Shown: positions 1 to 8,852 of the stretch, piece by piece
Layout: every line of letters starts with the position of its first letter
Numbering within the stretch: position 1 is the stretch's first letter
DNA from: an uncultured Phycisphaerales bacterium
GTDB taxonomy: Bacteria; Planctomycetota; Phycisphaerae; Phycisphaerales; UBA1924
DNA length: 64,000 bases
Assembly (NCBI GenBank): GCA_937995595.1
Contig: CALKJW010000012.1
Location: 20,278 to 84,277 of the forward strand
Direction of reading: 5' to 3'
Program-made: the position numbers and the translations under genes
The notes under the pieces: generated by a model
What the model was told of the DNA's origin: nothing
Databases searched by the model: none
What the model saw: the letters and a program-made list of their open reading frames with translations, nothing else

Positions 1-312
1 CGCGCGGCCAGGGCTTCGCCGCTGGTGTCGAGCGTGCCGGCGCTGTCGTGCGCGGGGCACCGCCCGGCGTGCTCCGCGGCGTACATCTCCGCCGCGCGGT
101 CGAGCGCCGCGAGGTTGGCGCGCAGCGAACCGATGCGCGCGGACCGCGGCGGCGCCCATCCGCGGCACGGCGACCGCCGCGACGATGCCGATGATGACGA
201 CGACGATCGCCGCCTCGACCAGCGAGAAGGCGGGGCGCGCGCGGGCGTGATGTCGCGAACGCGTCGTGGCGTTGCGGCTCCGTGGGTGAATCGCGCGGCT
301 CCGCCGGCGCAC
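1..312 (-). CDS. Pseudopilin/type IV pilin-like protein, 5' part only (runs off the window)
   Basis: Read on the minus strand, this frame gives a prepilin N-terminus: the methylation motif AFSLVEAAIVVVIIG, the hydrophobic helix, then VPRMG and a stretch (NLAALDRAAEMYAAEHAG) very like the pseudopilin at 8853 (NLAALRKAIDLYAAEHN). It is not in the ORF track because the frame is open at the window edge. The only start I found after the in-frame TGA at 316-318 is a GTG at 310-312, which gives a long basic leader of about 29 residues before the cleavage site. The gene is divergent from the histidine kinase. The product would be an inner-membrane pseudopilin processed by a prepilin peptidase and assembled by the machinery encoded at 2779-8689. 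The family call is firm; the start is uncertain. Confidence 0.75.
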   Translation of the reverse strand, partial: MRRRSRAIHPRSRNATTRSRHHARARPAFSLVEAAIVVVIIGIVAAVAVPRMGAAAVRAHRFAARQPRGARPRGGDVRRGARRAVPRARQRRHARHQRRSPGRA

Positions 313-474
313 AACTCAGATCGGCGGCACGGGTGCGTGGGTGCACGCGTGCGGTCGGCGCGGTCGTTCTCGGACCTGCGCGACCCGGCGGCACTGTCCG
401 ACTTCACGCGTACACCCGTGCGGGCGGTGCGGGGCTCAAGTCCGCACGCCAACGACCGATTACCTGTGGTTCGG

Positions 475-2412
475 ATGACCGGCGCGAGGTGCGCGCCCGG
501 AGGTCGTGCCTTGACCGTTCCAGCCAACGCCAAGACCGCCGCGACACCCCCCGCCCCCGCCGCGCGCCGAGCGCGACCGGGCGGGAGCGAGTCGCTGATC
601 GCCTCGGCGGGCCTGGCGTCTGCGGCGATCCTGCTTGGGGCGATGGGCGGCTCGGCGTGGTGGTCGCTGCGCACGCAGCGCGACGCGCTGCGCGACGCGC
701 GCGAAGCGCGGGTGCGGGCGGTGTGCGAACTGCTCGCGCGCAACGCCGAGACCATGCTCGCCGCGGGCGACCCGGCCCGCGTGCGCCGCATGCTGGAGGC
801 CGCCGCGCGTGACCACGGGCTCGAGGACCTGCGCGTGGTGCTGCCCGACGGCCGCGCCGTGGCCGACAGCCGGCCCGGCGACGGGGAGGCGGACCTGCCG
901 CAGGCGCCGTGGAAGACGACCGTCGCCGACGCCGCGGCGGTGCTGCCCGGCGAGGTGCGGGCCGAGCGAGGCGAGGACGGCGCGGCGGTGCTGACCATCG
1001 GCATGCAGGTCCCGCGGATGGGCCCGGCGACGCTGCGGGTGCGCGACGTCGCGGAACCGCCGATGTGGGACGCCTGGCGCACGCAGGCGGGGATCGGGCT
1101 CTTCGGCGCGGCGGGGCTGACGGGCCTGCTGCTGGCCTACCGGCGGATGCGGCGCCGGCTGCGCGCCGTGGGCGCGATCCGCGACGCGCTGGCCGCCGTG
1201 CAGAGCGGGCGCGACTCGGGCGCCGAACTGGCCGTGAGCGCCGCGCTGGGCGAGGAGGCCGCGGCGTGGAACAAACTGCTGGCCGAGCGCGAGCGGCTGC
1301 GCGAGCGGGCGGCGATGGAGCGGGCCGGCGAGAGCCTGGCGAACCGGCGCACGCGCGACGGCGACCTGGCCAGCGCGTGCGACGCGATGTGGCAGGGCAT
1401 GGTGCTCGTGGACGAGCAGATGAAGATCAAGTACGCCAACGGGGCGGCGGCGGTCTTCCTGCGCCGCAAGCGCGAGGACCTCGTGGGCATGGACGCCGCG
1501 GCGGCGCTGGCGGACCCCAGACTCGTCGAGTCGGTCCGCGGCGTGGCGAGCGGGACGCTGCGCCAGCGCACGGTGCACGAGGTGGAGCAGGCGGCGGAGA
1601 AGGGTGGCGGCGCGGGCGTGCTGCGGTTCAGCGTGCGGCCCGTCCGCAAGGAGGACGCGGCGACCGCGCTGGTGCTGATCGAGGACGTGACGCAGCAGCG
1701 TGTGGCCGACGCGTCGCGCAACGCCTTCGTGGCGCAGGCGACGCACGAACTGCGCACGCCGCTGACGAACATCCGGCTGTACGTCGACGGCCTGCTGGAA
1801 GAGCCCGACGCCGACGCCGCCAAGCGCGCCAAGAGCATCAACGTGATCGCGCAGGAGGCGCGCCGGCTGGAGCGCATCGTCGGCGACATGCTCAGCGTGT
1901 CGGAGATCGAGGCGGGGCAGTTGAAACTGCGGCCGGGCGACGTGCGGCTCGAGGCGGTGTTCGCCGAACTGCGCGCCGACTTCGAGGAGCAGGCGCGGCA
2001 GAAGGAGATCGCCTTCCGTCTCGACCTGCCGCCCAAGTACCCAGTGATGAGCGGCGACCGCGACAAGATCGTGCTGGCGCTGCACAACCTGGTGGGGAAC
2101 GCGATCAAGTACACCCCGGCCGGGGGCGAGGTGACGGTCCGCGCCCGCGAGGAGGGCGCGAACTTCGTGATCGACGTGGCCGACAACGGCATCGGCATCA
2201 GGGCCGAGGAGTGCGACCTGATCTTCGAGAAGTTCTACCGCGCCAAGGACAAGCGCATCAGCGGGATCACCGGCTCGGGGCTGGGCCTGGCGCTGGCGCG
2301 CGAGGTCGTGCGGCTGCACGGGGGCGACGTCACGGTGCGCTCGCAGGTGGACAAGGGCAGCACCTTCACGATGACCATCCCGCTGCTGCCGCCGCGCGCG
2401 GCCGCGGCGTGA
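475..2412 (+). CDS. Membrane sensor histidine kinase with PAS domain
   Basis: This is a two-component sensor kinase. Numbered from the TTG at 511, it has a first membrane helix (about 29-50), a periplasmic stretch of about 140 residues, a second helix (about 193-210), and a PAS domain around 290-390 (MVLVDEQMKIKYANG). It then has a HisKA box with the phosphoacceptor His in THELRTPL (about 412) and an ATPase domain with N box NAIKYTP, G1 DNGIGI, F box IFEKFYR and G2 GSGLGLAL. The ORF track start at 25 is antisense to the pseudopilin and should be ignored. Possible starts are ATG 475, without a good ribosome site, and TTG 511, which sits 7 bases after a GGAGG at 500-504; the TTG may be the true one. 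It lies 34 bases before the STAS gene, so it may be the first gene of the secretion operon. No response regulator is adjacent. Confidence 0.88.
   Translation: MTGARCAPGGRALTVPANAKTAATPPAPAARRARPGGSESLIASAGLASAAILLGAMGGSAWWSLRTQRDALRDAREARVRAVCELLARNAETMLAAGDPARVRRMLEAAARDHGLEDLRVVLPDGRAVADSRPGDGEADLPQAPWKTTVADAAAVLPGEVRAERGEDGAAVLTIGMQVPRMGPATLRVRDVAEPPMWDAWRTQAGIGLFGAAGLTGLLLAYRRMRRRLRAVGAIRDALAAVQSGRDSGAELAVSAALGEEAAAWNKLLAERERLRERAAMERAGESLANRRTRDGDLASACDAMWQGMVLVDEQMKIKYANGAAAVFLRRKREDLVGMDAAAALADPRLVESVRGVASGTLRQRTVHEVEQAAEKGGGAGVLRFSVRPVRKEDAATALVLIEDVTQQRVADASRNAFVAQATHELRTPLTNIRLYVDGLLEEPDADAAKRAKSINVIAQEARRLERIVGDMLSVSEIEAGQLKLRPGDVRLEAVFAELRADFEEQARQKEIAFRLDLPPKYPVMSGDRDKIVLALHNLVGNAIKYTPAGGEVTVRAREEGANFVIDVADNGIGIRAEECDLIFEKFYRAKDKRISGITGSGLGLALAREVVRLHGGDVTVRSQVDKGSTFTMTIPLLPPRAAAA
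500..504 (+). promoter_or_regulatory. Shine-Dalgarno GGAGG favouring a TTG start at 511
   Basis: A perfect GGAGG lies 7 bases before an in-frame TTG (511). It precedes a basic N-terminus followed directly by the first membrane helix. The upstream ATG at 475 has no such site, so this decides between two candidate starts of the histidine kinase. Confidence 0.5.
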
Positions 2413-2446
2413 ACCGCGGGGACGGGCCAACACCGGGGCGCAGGCG

Positions 2447-2782
2447 ATGGAGATCCAGGAGCAGAGACAGGGCGCGGTGACGGTGCTCAAGCCGACCGGG
2501 CCGCTGTGCGCGCAGGACGCGGACCAGTTCCGCCAGCGCGTGACCGAGGTGATGGCGCGCAGCCTCGGCCGGTTCGTGGTGGACGCCAGCGAAGTGCCGT
2601 ACGTCGACTCGCGCGGCTTGGAGGTGCTCAAGGAGACGACCGACGAACTGTCCGAGAGCGGGCAGGCGCTGCGGCTGTGCGGGGCCAACGAGACGCTGCG
2701 CGAGGTGCTGGAGGTGACCGACCTCTCGGGCCTGTTCGAGCACTACTCGGACGTGAACTCGGCCGTGCGGAGTTTCCTGTGA
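2447..2782 (+). CDS. STAS-domain protein (anti-sigma factor antagonist type)
   Basis: A 111-residue single STAS domain. It has the typical opening strand (VTVLKPTGPLCAQDADQFRQ), the central VVDASEVPYVDSRGLEVL segment and a C-terminal helix. In SpoIIAA-type antagonists a phosphorylatable Ser sits in the D-S-x-G-L loop, and here that loop reads DSRGLE with the Ser kept. The family usually works by partner switching with a kinase or anti-sigma factor, but no such partner is in the window. It lies between a sensor kinase and the secretion ATPase and shares a GTGA overlap with the latter. That suggests a regulator of the secretion/pilus machinery, which is inference only. Confidence 0.82.
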   Translation: MEIQEQRQGAVTVLKPTGPLCAQDADQFRQRVTEVMARSLGRFVVDASEVPYVDSRGLEVLKETTDELSESGQALRLCGANETLREVLEVTDLSGLFEHYSDVNSAVRSFL

Positions 2783-4620
2783 CCGCGCCCAGACCCGAAC
2801 CAGCCCCGCAACCGCCCGCCGGAGCCGGCGCGCGCGCGGGCGCGCCCGGCGGGGCGTCGGCCCGGCGGCTGCGCGTCGGCGAGGCGCTGGTCGAGCAGGG
2901 CGTGATCACGCGCGAGCAGTTGGACAGGGCGCTGGCCGAGCAGCGGACGTCCAGCCGCATGCTCGGCGAGATGCTCGTCGATCAGGGCGTGATCTCGACC
3001 GGCGCGCTGGTGCGCGCGCTGGCCGCGACCATGGGCGTGAAGGGCTGTCAGTTGCGGCACGGCCTGATCGACCCCGCGCTGCTGAAACTCGTCGGCGAGG
3101 ACGAGGCCGCGCGGCTCAAGGTCATCCCGATGTTCAAGGTGCACGACACCCTGACGGTGGCGATGGCCGAGCCGCAGAGCCTGCCGACGATCGACCGGCT
3201 GCGCCAGATCACCGGCCTGAAGATCCAGCCGGTGCTGGCGATCGAATCGAACATCCTCGAGTACGTCAAGAAGTACTCGGGCGAGGAGAGCGTCGATCTC
3301 GACGCGTTCCTGACGAGCCTTGCCGAGAGCGAGGTCGAGGTCGTCGAGCGCGAGCAGGTGGACGAGGGCCCGGCGACGGACCTGGACAAGATGATCGCGG
3401 GCAGCCCGATCGTCAACCTGGTGAACGTCGCGTTCCTCACCGCCGTCAAGGACCGGGCCAGCGACATCCACATCGAGCCCGACAAGAAGGGCACGCGCAT
3501 CCGATACCGCAAGGACGGGGTGCTGCGCGACCTGATGAAGCCGCCGCCGGGCATGCACGCGGCGATCGTGTCGCGCGTGAAGGTGATCGGCAAGATGGAC
3601 ATCGCCGAGAAGCGTCTGCCGCAGGAGGGGCGCGTGCGGATCGTGGCCGAGGGGCGCGAGATCGACCTGCGCGTCTCGAGCATGCCGACGCTGCTGGGCG
3701 AGAAGATCGTGGTGCGCGTGCTGGACAAGCGCAACCTGAAGGTGCGGATGGAGGACCTGGGCTTCCGGGCCGAGGCGCTGGAGACCTTCAAGCGCGTGCT
3801 GCACGCCCCGCACGGGCTGGTGCTGGTGACCGGGCCGACCGGCTCGGGCAAGACCACGACGCTGTACTCGGCGCTGGACCTGCTGCGCAGCCCGGAGGTG
3901 AACATCCTGACCGTCGAGGACCCGGTCGAGTACCAACTGGACCTGATCAACCAGATCCAGGTCAACGAGCAGGTGGGGATGACCTTCGCCCGCGCGCTGC
4001 GGAGCATCCTGCGGCAGGACCCGGACATCATCATGGTGGGCGAGATCCGCGACGAGGCGACGGCGCGCGTGGCGGTGCAGGCCGCGCTGACCGGCCACCT
4101 GGTGCTGGCCACGCTGCACACCAACGACGCGCCGGGCTCGGTGGCGCGCCTGCTGGACATGGGCATCGAGGCGTACCTGCTCTCCAGCGCGTTCAACGGC
4201 GCGGTGGCCCAGCGGCTGGCGCGGACGCTGTGCCCCTCGTGCGTCACGCGCTACTACCCCACCGAGCAGGTGCTGCACGACGCGGGGCTCGACGAGCACG
4301 CCGGGCGGCCGTTCAAGAAGGGCGCGGGCTGCCGGCAGTGCCACGACAGCGGGTTCCAGGGCCGCTGCGGCATCTACGAGGTCATGGAGGTCACACCGGA
4401 ACTGCGCCGCATGGTGCACCGCGCCGCGCCCACGCACGAACTCCGCGCGCGCATCGCCCAGAGCGGCGGGCTGACGCTGCGGCAGGAGGGCGTGCTGCTG
4501 GCGCTGGAGGGCCGGACCAGCCTTGAAGAGGTGCTCCGCGTCACGCACGACGAGGGCGAGGACCTCGGCGCCGCGCCGGCGGGCGCGATCGGTTCCGCGC
4601 CGCTCAAGGAGGCCGCATGA
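2779..4620 (+). CDS. gspE: Type II secretion/type IV pilus assembly ATPase (GspE/PilB family)
   Basis: A 613-residue hexameric traffic ATPase. An N-terminal MshEN-type domain (RLRVGEALVEQGVITREQLDRAL, repeated as LGEMLVDQGVIS) is followed by the ATPase core: Walker A GPTGSGKTTTLYSAL, Asp box, Walker B ILRQDPDIIMVGEIRD and the His box TGHLVLATLHTND. A C-terminal zinc site is formed by CPSC (about 484) and CRQC (about 517), typical of GspE and PilB. The start is taken as GTG 2779, whose GTGA overlaps the STAS stop. The ORF track start at 2506 lies inside the STAS gene. The enzyme powers pseudopilus or pilus extension from the cytoplasmic face. MshEN domains often bind cyclic di-GMP, but the binding residues were not checked here. 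Confidence 0.93.
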   Translation: MTAPRPEPAPQPPAGAGARAGAPGGASARRLRVGEALVEQGVITREQLDRALAEQRTSSRMLGEMLVDQGVISTGALVRALAATMGVKGCQLRHGLIDPALLKLVGEDEAARLKVIPMFKVHDTLTVAMAEPQSLPTIDRLRQITGLKIQPVLAIESNILEYVKKYSGEESVDLDAFLTSLAESEVEVVEREQVDEGPATDLDKMIAGSPIVNLVNVAFLTAVKDRASDIHIEPDKKGTRIRYRKDGVLRDLMKPPPGMHAAIVSRVKVIGKMDIAEKRLPQEGRVRIVAEGREIDLRVSSMPTLLGEKIVVRVLDKRNLKVRMEDLGFRAEALETFKRVLHAPHGLVLVTGPTGSGKTTTLYSALDLLRSPEVNILTVEDPVEYQLDLINQIQVNEQVGMTFARALRSILRQDPDIIMVGEIRDEATARVAVQAALTGHLVLATLHTNDAPGSVARLLDMGIEAYLLSSAFNGAVAQRLARTLCPSCVTRYYPTEQVLHDAGLDEHAGRPFKKGAGCRQCHDSGFQGRCGIYEVMEVTPELRRMVHRAAPTHELRARIAQSGGLTLRQEGVLLALEGRTSLEEVLRVTHDEGEDLGAAPAGAIGSAPLKEAA

Positions 4621-5837
4621 AACTCGCGTACACGGCCTTTGACAGGTCGGGCAGGCAGGTGGCCGACACCGTCGAGGCCGCCAGCGCGGCCGAGGCGGGC
4701 GAGATCCTCCGGCGGCAGGGCCTGTTCGTCACCGAACTGCGCGAGGCCGCCGCGGCGGCGCACACCGCCACCGCGCGCGTGACGGGCGGCGGGCGGGGCA
4801 GTCTGCGCGACGTGTCGTCGTTCATGCGGCAGTTGTCCGTGCTCGTCAGCACCGGCACGCCGATGGTCGAGGCGCTGGCGTCGCTGGAGAAGCAGCTCAG
4901 GCCGGGGCCGTTCCGCGCCGTGATCGCGGACGTGCGCGAGCGCGTCGAGGAGGGCGCGCAGTTCTCCGAGGCGCTGGCGGCGCACCCGCGCCTGTTCGAC
5001 CCGGTGTGCCGCTCGCTGATCGCCGCGGGCGAGAGCGGCGGGCAACTCGACGCGATGCTGCGGCGGCTGGCCGCGCTGCTGCGCCAGCAGTTGAAGGTCC
5101 GCTCGACGGTGATCGGCGCGATGGTCTACCCGTGCGTGCTGATCGTCGTGTCGGTCGTCGTGCTGGTGGCGATGGTCGGGTTCGTCATGCCGCGGTTCGA
5201 GGGGCTGTTCACGACGCTGGGCGCCGAACTGCCGGCCTCGACGCGGGTGCTGATGGACGTGGGCGCGTTCGTGCGCGGCAACTGGTACATCCTGCTCGGC
5301 GGGCTGGTCGCGGCCGGGGTGGGTGCCAGACTCTGGCTGTCGAGCGCGCCCGGCAGGCTGTGGCTCGACGGGGCGCTGGTCTCGCTGCCGCAGATCGGCA
5401 AGGTCGTGCGCGCGCTGGCGACGGCGCGGGTCACGCGCGTGCTGGGCGTGCTGATCGAGGGCCGGGTCCCGCTGATGGAGGCGCTGCACCTGGCGCGCGA
5501 ATCGACGGGCAACAGCCGCTACGCCGCGCTGGTGGACAGGGCGGTCGACGCGGTGACGCGCGGCGAGCCGGTGTCGACGGCGTTCTTCGGCACGCCGCTG
5601 ATCTCCGAATCGGTCGCCGAGGCGATCCGGTCCGGCGAGCGGACGGGGCAACTGGGCCCGGTGCTGACCAACCTCTCGGACTTTCTGGACGAGGACAACG
5701 AGGTGATCGTCAAGTCCATCGCGTCGATCATCGAGCCGATCATCCTGATGGCGCTGGGCGTGCTGGTGGGCTTCGTGGCCCTGAGCATGTTCCTGCCCCT
5801 GTTCGACCTGACCTCGATGGCCGGAGGAGGCGGATGA
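4617..5837 (+). CDS. gspF: Type II secretion/type IV pilus inner-membrane platform protein (GspF/PilC family)
   Basis: 406 residues with the usual two repeats of the T2SSF fold, each starting with a cytoplasmic helical bundle (SSFMRQLSVLVSTGTPMVEAL and TRVLGVLIEGRVPLMEALHL). Three membrane segments lie near 165-190, 222-240 and 375-400. The length matches the family (about 400). The ATG overlaps the gspE stop as ATGA. The protein forms the inner-membrane platform that the ATPase drives to build the pseudopilus. Confidence 0.93.
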   Translation: MKLAYTAFDRSGRQVADTVEAASAAEAGEILRRQGLFVTELREAAAAAHTATARVTGGGRGSLRDVSSFMRQLSVLVSTGTPMVEALASLEKQLRPGPFRAVIADVRERVEEGAQFSEALAAHPRLFDPVCRSLIAAGESGGQLDAMLRRLAALLRQQLKVRSTVIGAMVYPCVLIVVSVVVLVAMVGFVMPRFEGLFTTLGAELPASTRVLMDVGAFVRGNWYILLGGLVAAGVGARLWLSSAPGRLWLDGALVSLPQIGKVVRALATARVTRVLGVLIEGRVPLMEALHLARESTGNSRYAALVDRAVDAVTRGEPVSTAFFGTPLISESVAEAIRSGERTGQLGPVLTNLSDFLDEDNEVIVKSIASIIEPIILMALGVLVGFVALSMFLPLFDLTSMAGGGG

Positions 5838-6895
5838 TCGGCGCGCGGACGACACCCATCGGCCTGGACATCGGCGCCCGGCGCGTCAAGGCGGCGCAGT
5901 GGACGGTGTCGCGCGCGGGCGCGCGGCTGACCGCCGCGACGTGCATCGACCGCGCCTCGCCCGGGGCCGCGCCGACCGCGGAAGAGGCGGCCCTCATCCG
6001 GGCGGTGCTGGATCGGCAGGGCTTCACGGGCTCGTGCGTCGTGACCGGCGCGCCGTCGTCGCGACTGGTCACGGGGGTGATGGAACTCCCCCCGCGGTCG
6101 AGCGGCGCGCCGCTGGACCACATCGCGCGGGCCGAACTGGCGCGGACCAACGGGCTGCCCGCCGGCGCGATGGAGATGGCCTGGTGGGAACTGCCCCCCG
6201 GCTCCCGCGCGGTCGAGGGCACGCACGTGTTCGCCGTCGCGCTCCGCCACGCCGACGCCGACGCGATGCTCGACGCGCTGGAGGGCGGCGGGTTCGAGGT
6301 CCGCGCGCTGGACGCGAGCCTGCTGGCGCTGGGCCGGCTGGCGCTGCGCGAACCGTCGGTCGAGGACGCGGCCGGCCAGCGCCTCGTGCGCGGGTTGGTG
6401 GACCTCGGCGCGACGGGCGCCACGATCGCCGTGCTGCACGGGCAGACGCTCGTCTACCAGCGCACGCTGGGCGAACTGGGTCTGTCGGCGCTGCACGAGC
6501 GACTGGTCGGCTCGCTGCGCATCGAGCCGGACGTCGCCGCGCTGGTGGTGTCGAAGATCGGTCTGGACGCGGAACTGACCGAGGAGCAGCGCGGCTGGCA
6601 ACTGCTCGACGAGGCCCGCGCGGCCATCGCCGACTACGCCGACGCGGTCGGGTCCGAGATCAGGGCCTCGCTGGCCTACGCCGCGCGGCGCTACGCCTCG
6701 GGCGGGACCGAGGGCGTGCTGCTCGCGGGCGGCGGGGCCGATGCGCCGGGCGTCGCCGCGCGGATCGAACGCGCCGCCGAGGCGCCGGTGCGCACGCTCG
6801 CGGCCGGTGCATCGCACGGACCTGCGCTGGCGTGCGCGGCGGGGCTGGCGCTGTGGACCGACGCCGCGGAGCGGCAGGAGCGGGCGGCGGCATGA
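5834..6895 (+). CDS. pilM: PilM-like actin-fold pilus assembly protein
   Basis: 353 residues. It opens with an actin-fold phosphate-1 motif (IGLDIGARRVKAAQ) and has the PilM-type internal strands LRHADADAMLDALEGGGFEV, LVDLGATGATIAVLHGQTLVYQRTL and LAGGGADAPGVAARI. PilM is a cytoplasmic ATPase-like protein that binds the N-terminal tail of PilN. It could equally be called a GspL cytoplasmic domain, since GspL splits into PilM plus PilN. The ATG forms an ATGA overlap with the gspF stop, and its own stop overlaps pilN in the same way, so translation is probably coupled. Confidence 0.85.
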   Translation: MIGARTTPIGLDIGARRVKAAQWTVSRAGARLTAATCIDRASPGAAPTAEEAALIRAVLDRQGFTGSCVVTGAPSSRLVTGVMELPPRSSGAPLDHIARAELARTNGLPAGAMEMAWWELPPGSRAVEGTHVFAVALRHADADAMLDALEGGGFEVRALDASLLALGRLALREPSVEDAAGQRLVRGLVDLGATGATIAVLHGQTLVYQRTLGELGLSALHERLVGSLRIEPDVAALVVSKIGLDAELTEEQRGWQLLDEARAAIADYADAVGSEIRASLAYAARRYASGGTEGVLLAGGGADAPGVAARIERAAEAPVRTLAAGASHGPALACAAGLALWTDAAERQERAAA

Positions 6896-7494
6896 ACGGC
6901 GTGAACCTCATCCCCGCTGCGCGGAACAGCCGGCGTCGGCGCAGGGCGCGCGCGGTCGCGTGGGCGTGGGCGTGCGCCGGGTGCGCGGCCGCGTTGTTCG
7001 CGGGCGCGGCGGCGTTCCGGGTGGCGCGCACGATCGACCCGGCCGGCATCCGCGGGCAGATCGACGCCGCGACCGCGCGGGCCGACGCGGCGGAACTGGA
7101 ACTGGCCCGCCTGACGGCCCGGGCCAGGGAGCGCGAGCGCGCCCTCGACGCGGCGCGGATCGTCGGCTCGCACCCGGACTGGTCGGTGCTGCTGCGCGCG
7201 GTCAACGCGTCGCGCGGGGAGTCGGTCGCGCTGGAGAGCGTGGAACTGGTCGCGGCACCATCGACGGGCAAGGACGGCCCGCGAGAGCGCTACGTGCTGA
7301 GACTCCGCGGCGTGGCGACGGGCGTGCAGGACGTCACGCGGTTCGTCACCGCGCTCGAATCGCTGGGCGCGATGGAGAAGGTGTGGCTCAAGGACACCGC
7401 CGCTCGCCAGGTGCGCGGGGTGAACGTGAGCGGGTTCGAGATCGAGTGCACGCTGGCCGATCGCGACCGTGCCAGCGCGGGAGCGACGCCATGA
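6892..7494 (+). CDS. pilN: PilN-like inner-membrane protein
   Basis: 200 residues. It begins with the short cytoplasmic PilN signature (MNGVNLIPAARNSRRRRR, matching the family's N-L-I/L-P pattern that binds PilM). One membrane helix (about 22-45), a coiled coil rich in Ala, Glu and Arg, and a C-terminal ferredoxin-like periplasmic domain (SVALESVELV ... LRLRGVATGVQDVTRFVTAL) follow. It pairs with PilM upstream and PilO downstream to form the alignment subcomplex. Both ends have 4-base overlaps with the neighbouring genes. Confidence 0.82.
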   Translation: MNGVNLIPAARNSRRRRRARAVAWAWACAGCAAALFAGAAAFRVARTIDPAGIRGQIDAATARADAAELELARLTARARERERALDAARIVGSHPDWSVLLRAVNASRGESVALESVELVAAPSTGKDGPRERYVLRLRGVATGVQDVTRFVTALESLGAMEKVWLKDTAARQVRGVNVSGFEIECTLADRDRASAGATP

Positions 7495-8075
7495 GACCAA
7501 GCATCGCCCTCCCCGGCAGCAGGACCATCGACGCGTGCGGCGCGGGCGTGATCGGCGCGTGCGTCGCGCTCGCGTACGCGCTGGGCGTGCACCCGGTGAT
7601 GGACGCTCGCAAGGTGGCGGAGCGTGAGCGGGCGCGCCTGGAGGAGGCCATCGCCCGCGCCGATCAGGCCGAACTGTCGGTGCGCACGGCGCGCCGGCGC
7701 GTCGAGAGCCTCGAGGCGCGCCTGGCCGAGGCCGTGCGCCTGCAGCCCGCGGGCGCGCTCAACGAACGCCTCTCGCGCCTGAGCGCGATGGCCGACGGCT
7801 ACCGGCTGGGCATCGACCGCCTGTCCCCCGCCGCGGCCCGGAGCGGCGCGACGTGGGTCGAGGTGCCGCTGTCGATGGGCGGGACCGGCGGCTTTGCCGA
7901 CTGCCTGGCGTTTCTCTCGGACCTGCACGCGAGCCACCCGGACGTCAAGGTGAGCGGGTTCCGCCTCAGCGGCGGGGCCGGGCCGGACGGCAGGGCCCTG
8001 CCGGTGCAGTTCGGGATGGACCTTGTGTGGTATGCCGAACCTGCGGGCCTTGCGGGTGTTGACGCCGGGCGGTGA
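7491..8075 (+). CDS. pilO: PilO-like inner-membrane protein
   Basis: 194 residues with one N-terminal membrane helix (about 12-32), a charged coiled coil (RARLEEAIARADQAEL ... RRVESLEARLAEA) and a C-terminal PilO-type domain (WVEVPLSMGGTGGFADCLAFL ... VKVSGFRL). The order after pilM and pilN supports PilO (GspM in T2SS naming). Sequence similarity alone would not settle it. The stop overlaps the next GTG start as GTGA. Confidence 0.72.
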   Translation: MRPSIALPGSRTIDACGAGVIGACVALAYALGVHPVMDARKVAERERARLEEAIARADQAELSVRTARRRVESLEARLAEAVRLQPAGALNERLSRLSAMADGYRLGIDRLSPAAARSGATWVEVPLSMGGTGGFADCLAFLSDLHASHPDVKVSGFRLSGGAGPDGRALPVQFGMDLVWYAEPAGLAGVDAGR

Positions 8076-8689
8076 ACAACCCGCGACGCGGATTGCTTGA
8101 CGCGCCGACAGATGAATTGTTCTGTCTGGGCGTGAAACTCTCCAGGAACAACAAGGTGTACGCGGCGGTTCTCGGCCTGGGCGTGCTCGCGCTGGGCGTG
8201 GACAAACTCTTCCTGGGCGGCGGCCCGGCCGAGGCGATGGCGGAGACGCCGACTCCAGCGCCCGCCAAGCCCGCCGCGCAGGCGACGGCCCCGCGCCAGA
8301 CGCGGTCGGTCGCCGAGCAGATCGACGCGCTGAGCGACTCGATGCCGCTGCCCCCCGCGCCGAGCGAGGACGCCGACGCCTTCGGCCTCCCGCCCGCTCT
8401 GGCCGGAGCGGTTGAGGCCGAGATCCGCCGCCAATCGGCCGAGCGCGACCGGGCCGCGCGCGAGCGCGAGGCGGAGGAACTGCTCAGGAGCCTGCGCCTG
8501 ACGGCGGTGCGCATCCCGCGCGGCGACACGCCGCAGGCCCTGATCAACGGCCGCCTGCTGAGCCTGGGGCACGAGGTGCCGGGCACGACCTTCCGCGTCG
8601 TGGAGATCACGACCGACGAGGCGGTGCTGGAGGCGGCGGCCGGCGGCACGCGTGTGACGCTGCGGCTGCGCCCGGACGCCGCGCCCTGA
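8072..8689 (+). CDS. PilP/GspB/GspC-like periplasmic linker protein
   Basis: 205 residues. A short cytoplasmic lead and one membrane helix (VYAAVLGLGVLALGVDKLFLG) precede a Pro/Ala-rich linker. A small C-terminal beta domain follows (LTAVRIPRGDTPQALINGRL, LGHEVPGTTFRVVEI, VTLRLRPD). That strand pattern (INGRLLxxGxxV...VxxIxxxxVxL) is what PilP, GspB and GspC use to contact the secretin. The position as last gene of the pilMNO run supports this. No secretin gene lies in the window. It starts at GTG 8072 with a 4-base overlap. Confidence 0.62.
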   Translation: MNNPRRGLLDAPTDELFCLGVKLSRNNKVYAAVLGLGVLALGVDKLFLGGGPAEAMAETPTPAPAKPAAQATAPRQTRSVAEQIDALSDSMPLPPAPSEDADAFGLPPALAGAVEAEIRRQSAERDRAAREREAEELLRSLRLTAVRIPRGDTPQALINGRLLSLGHEVPGTTFRVVEITTDEAVLEAAAGGTRVTLRLRPDAAP

Positions 8690-8852
8690 GTTATCGGCCG
8701 GGCCGGCGTGCGGGGCGGTTGCGACAACCGGTGAACAGACACGGGTTGGCGGTCAAAGGGCTCAAGAGCGGCCCCCGCGCGGGCGATATGCAACCAGGCA
8801 CACGCCCGCGGCCGTCGTCCCCGGCTGCACACAAGACCCAGGAGTCTGAGAC

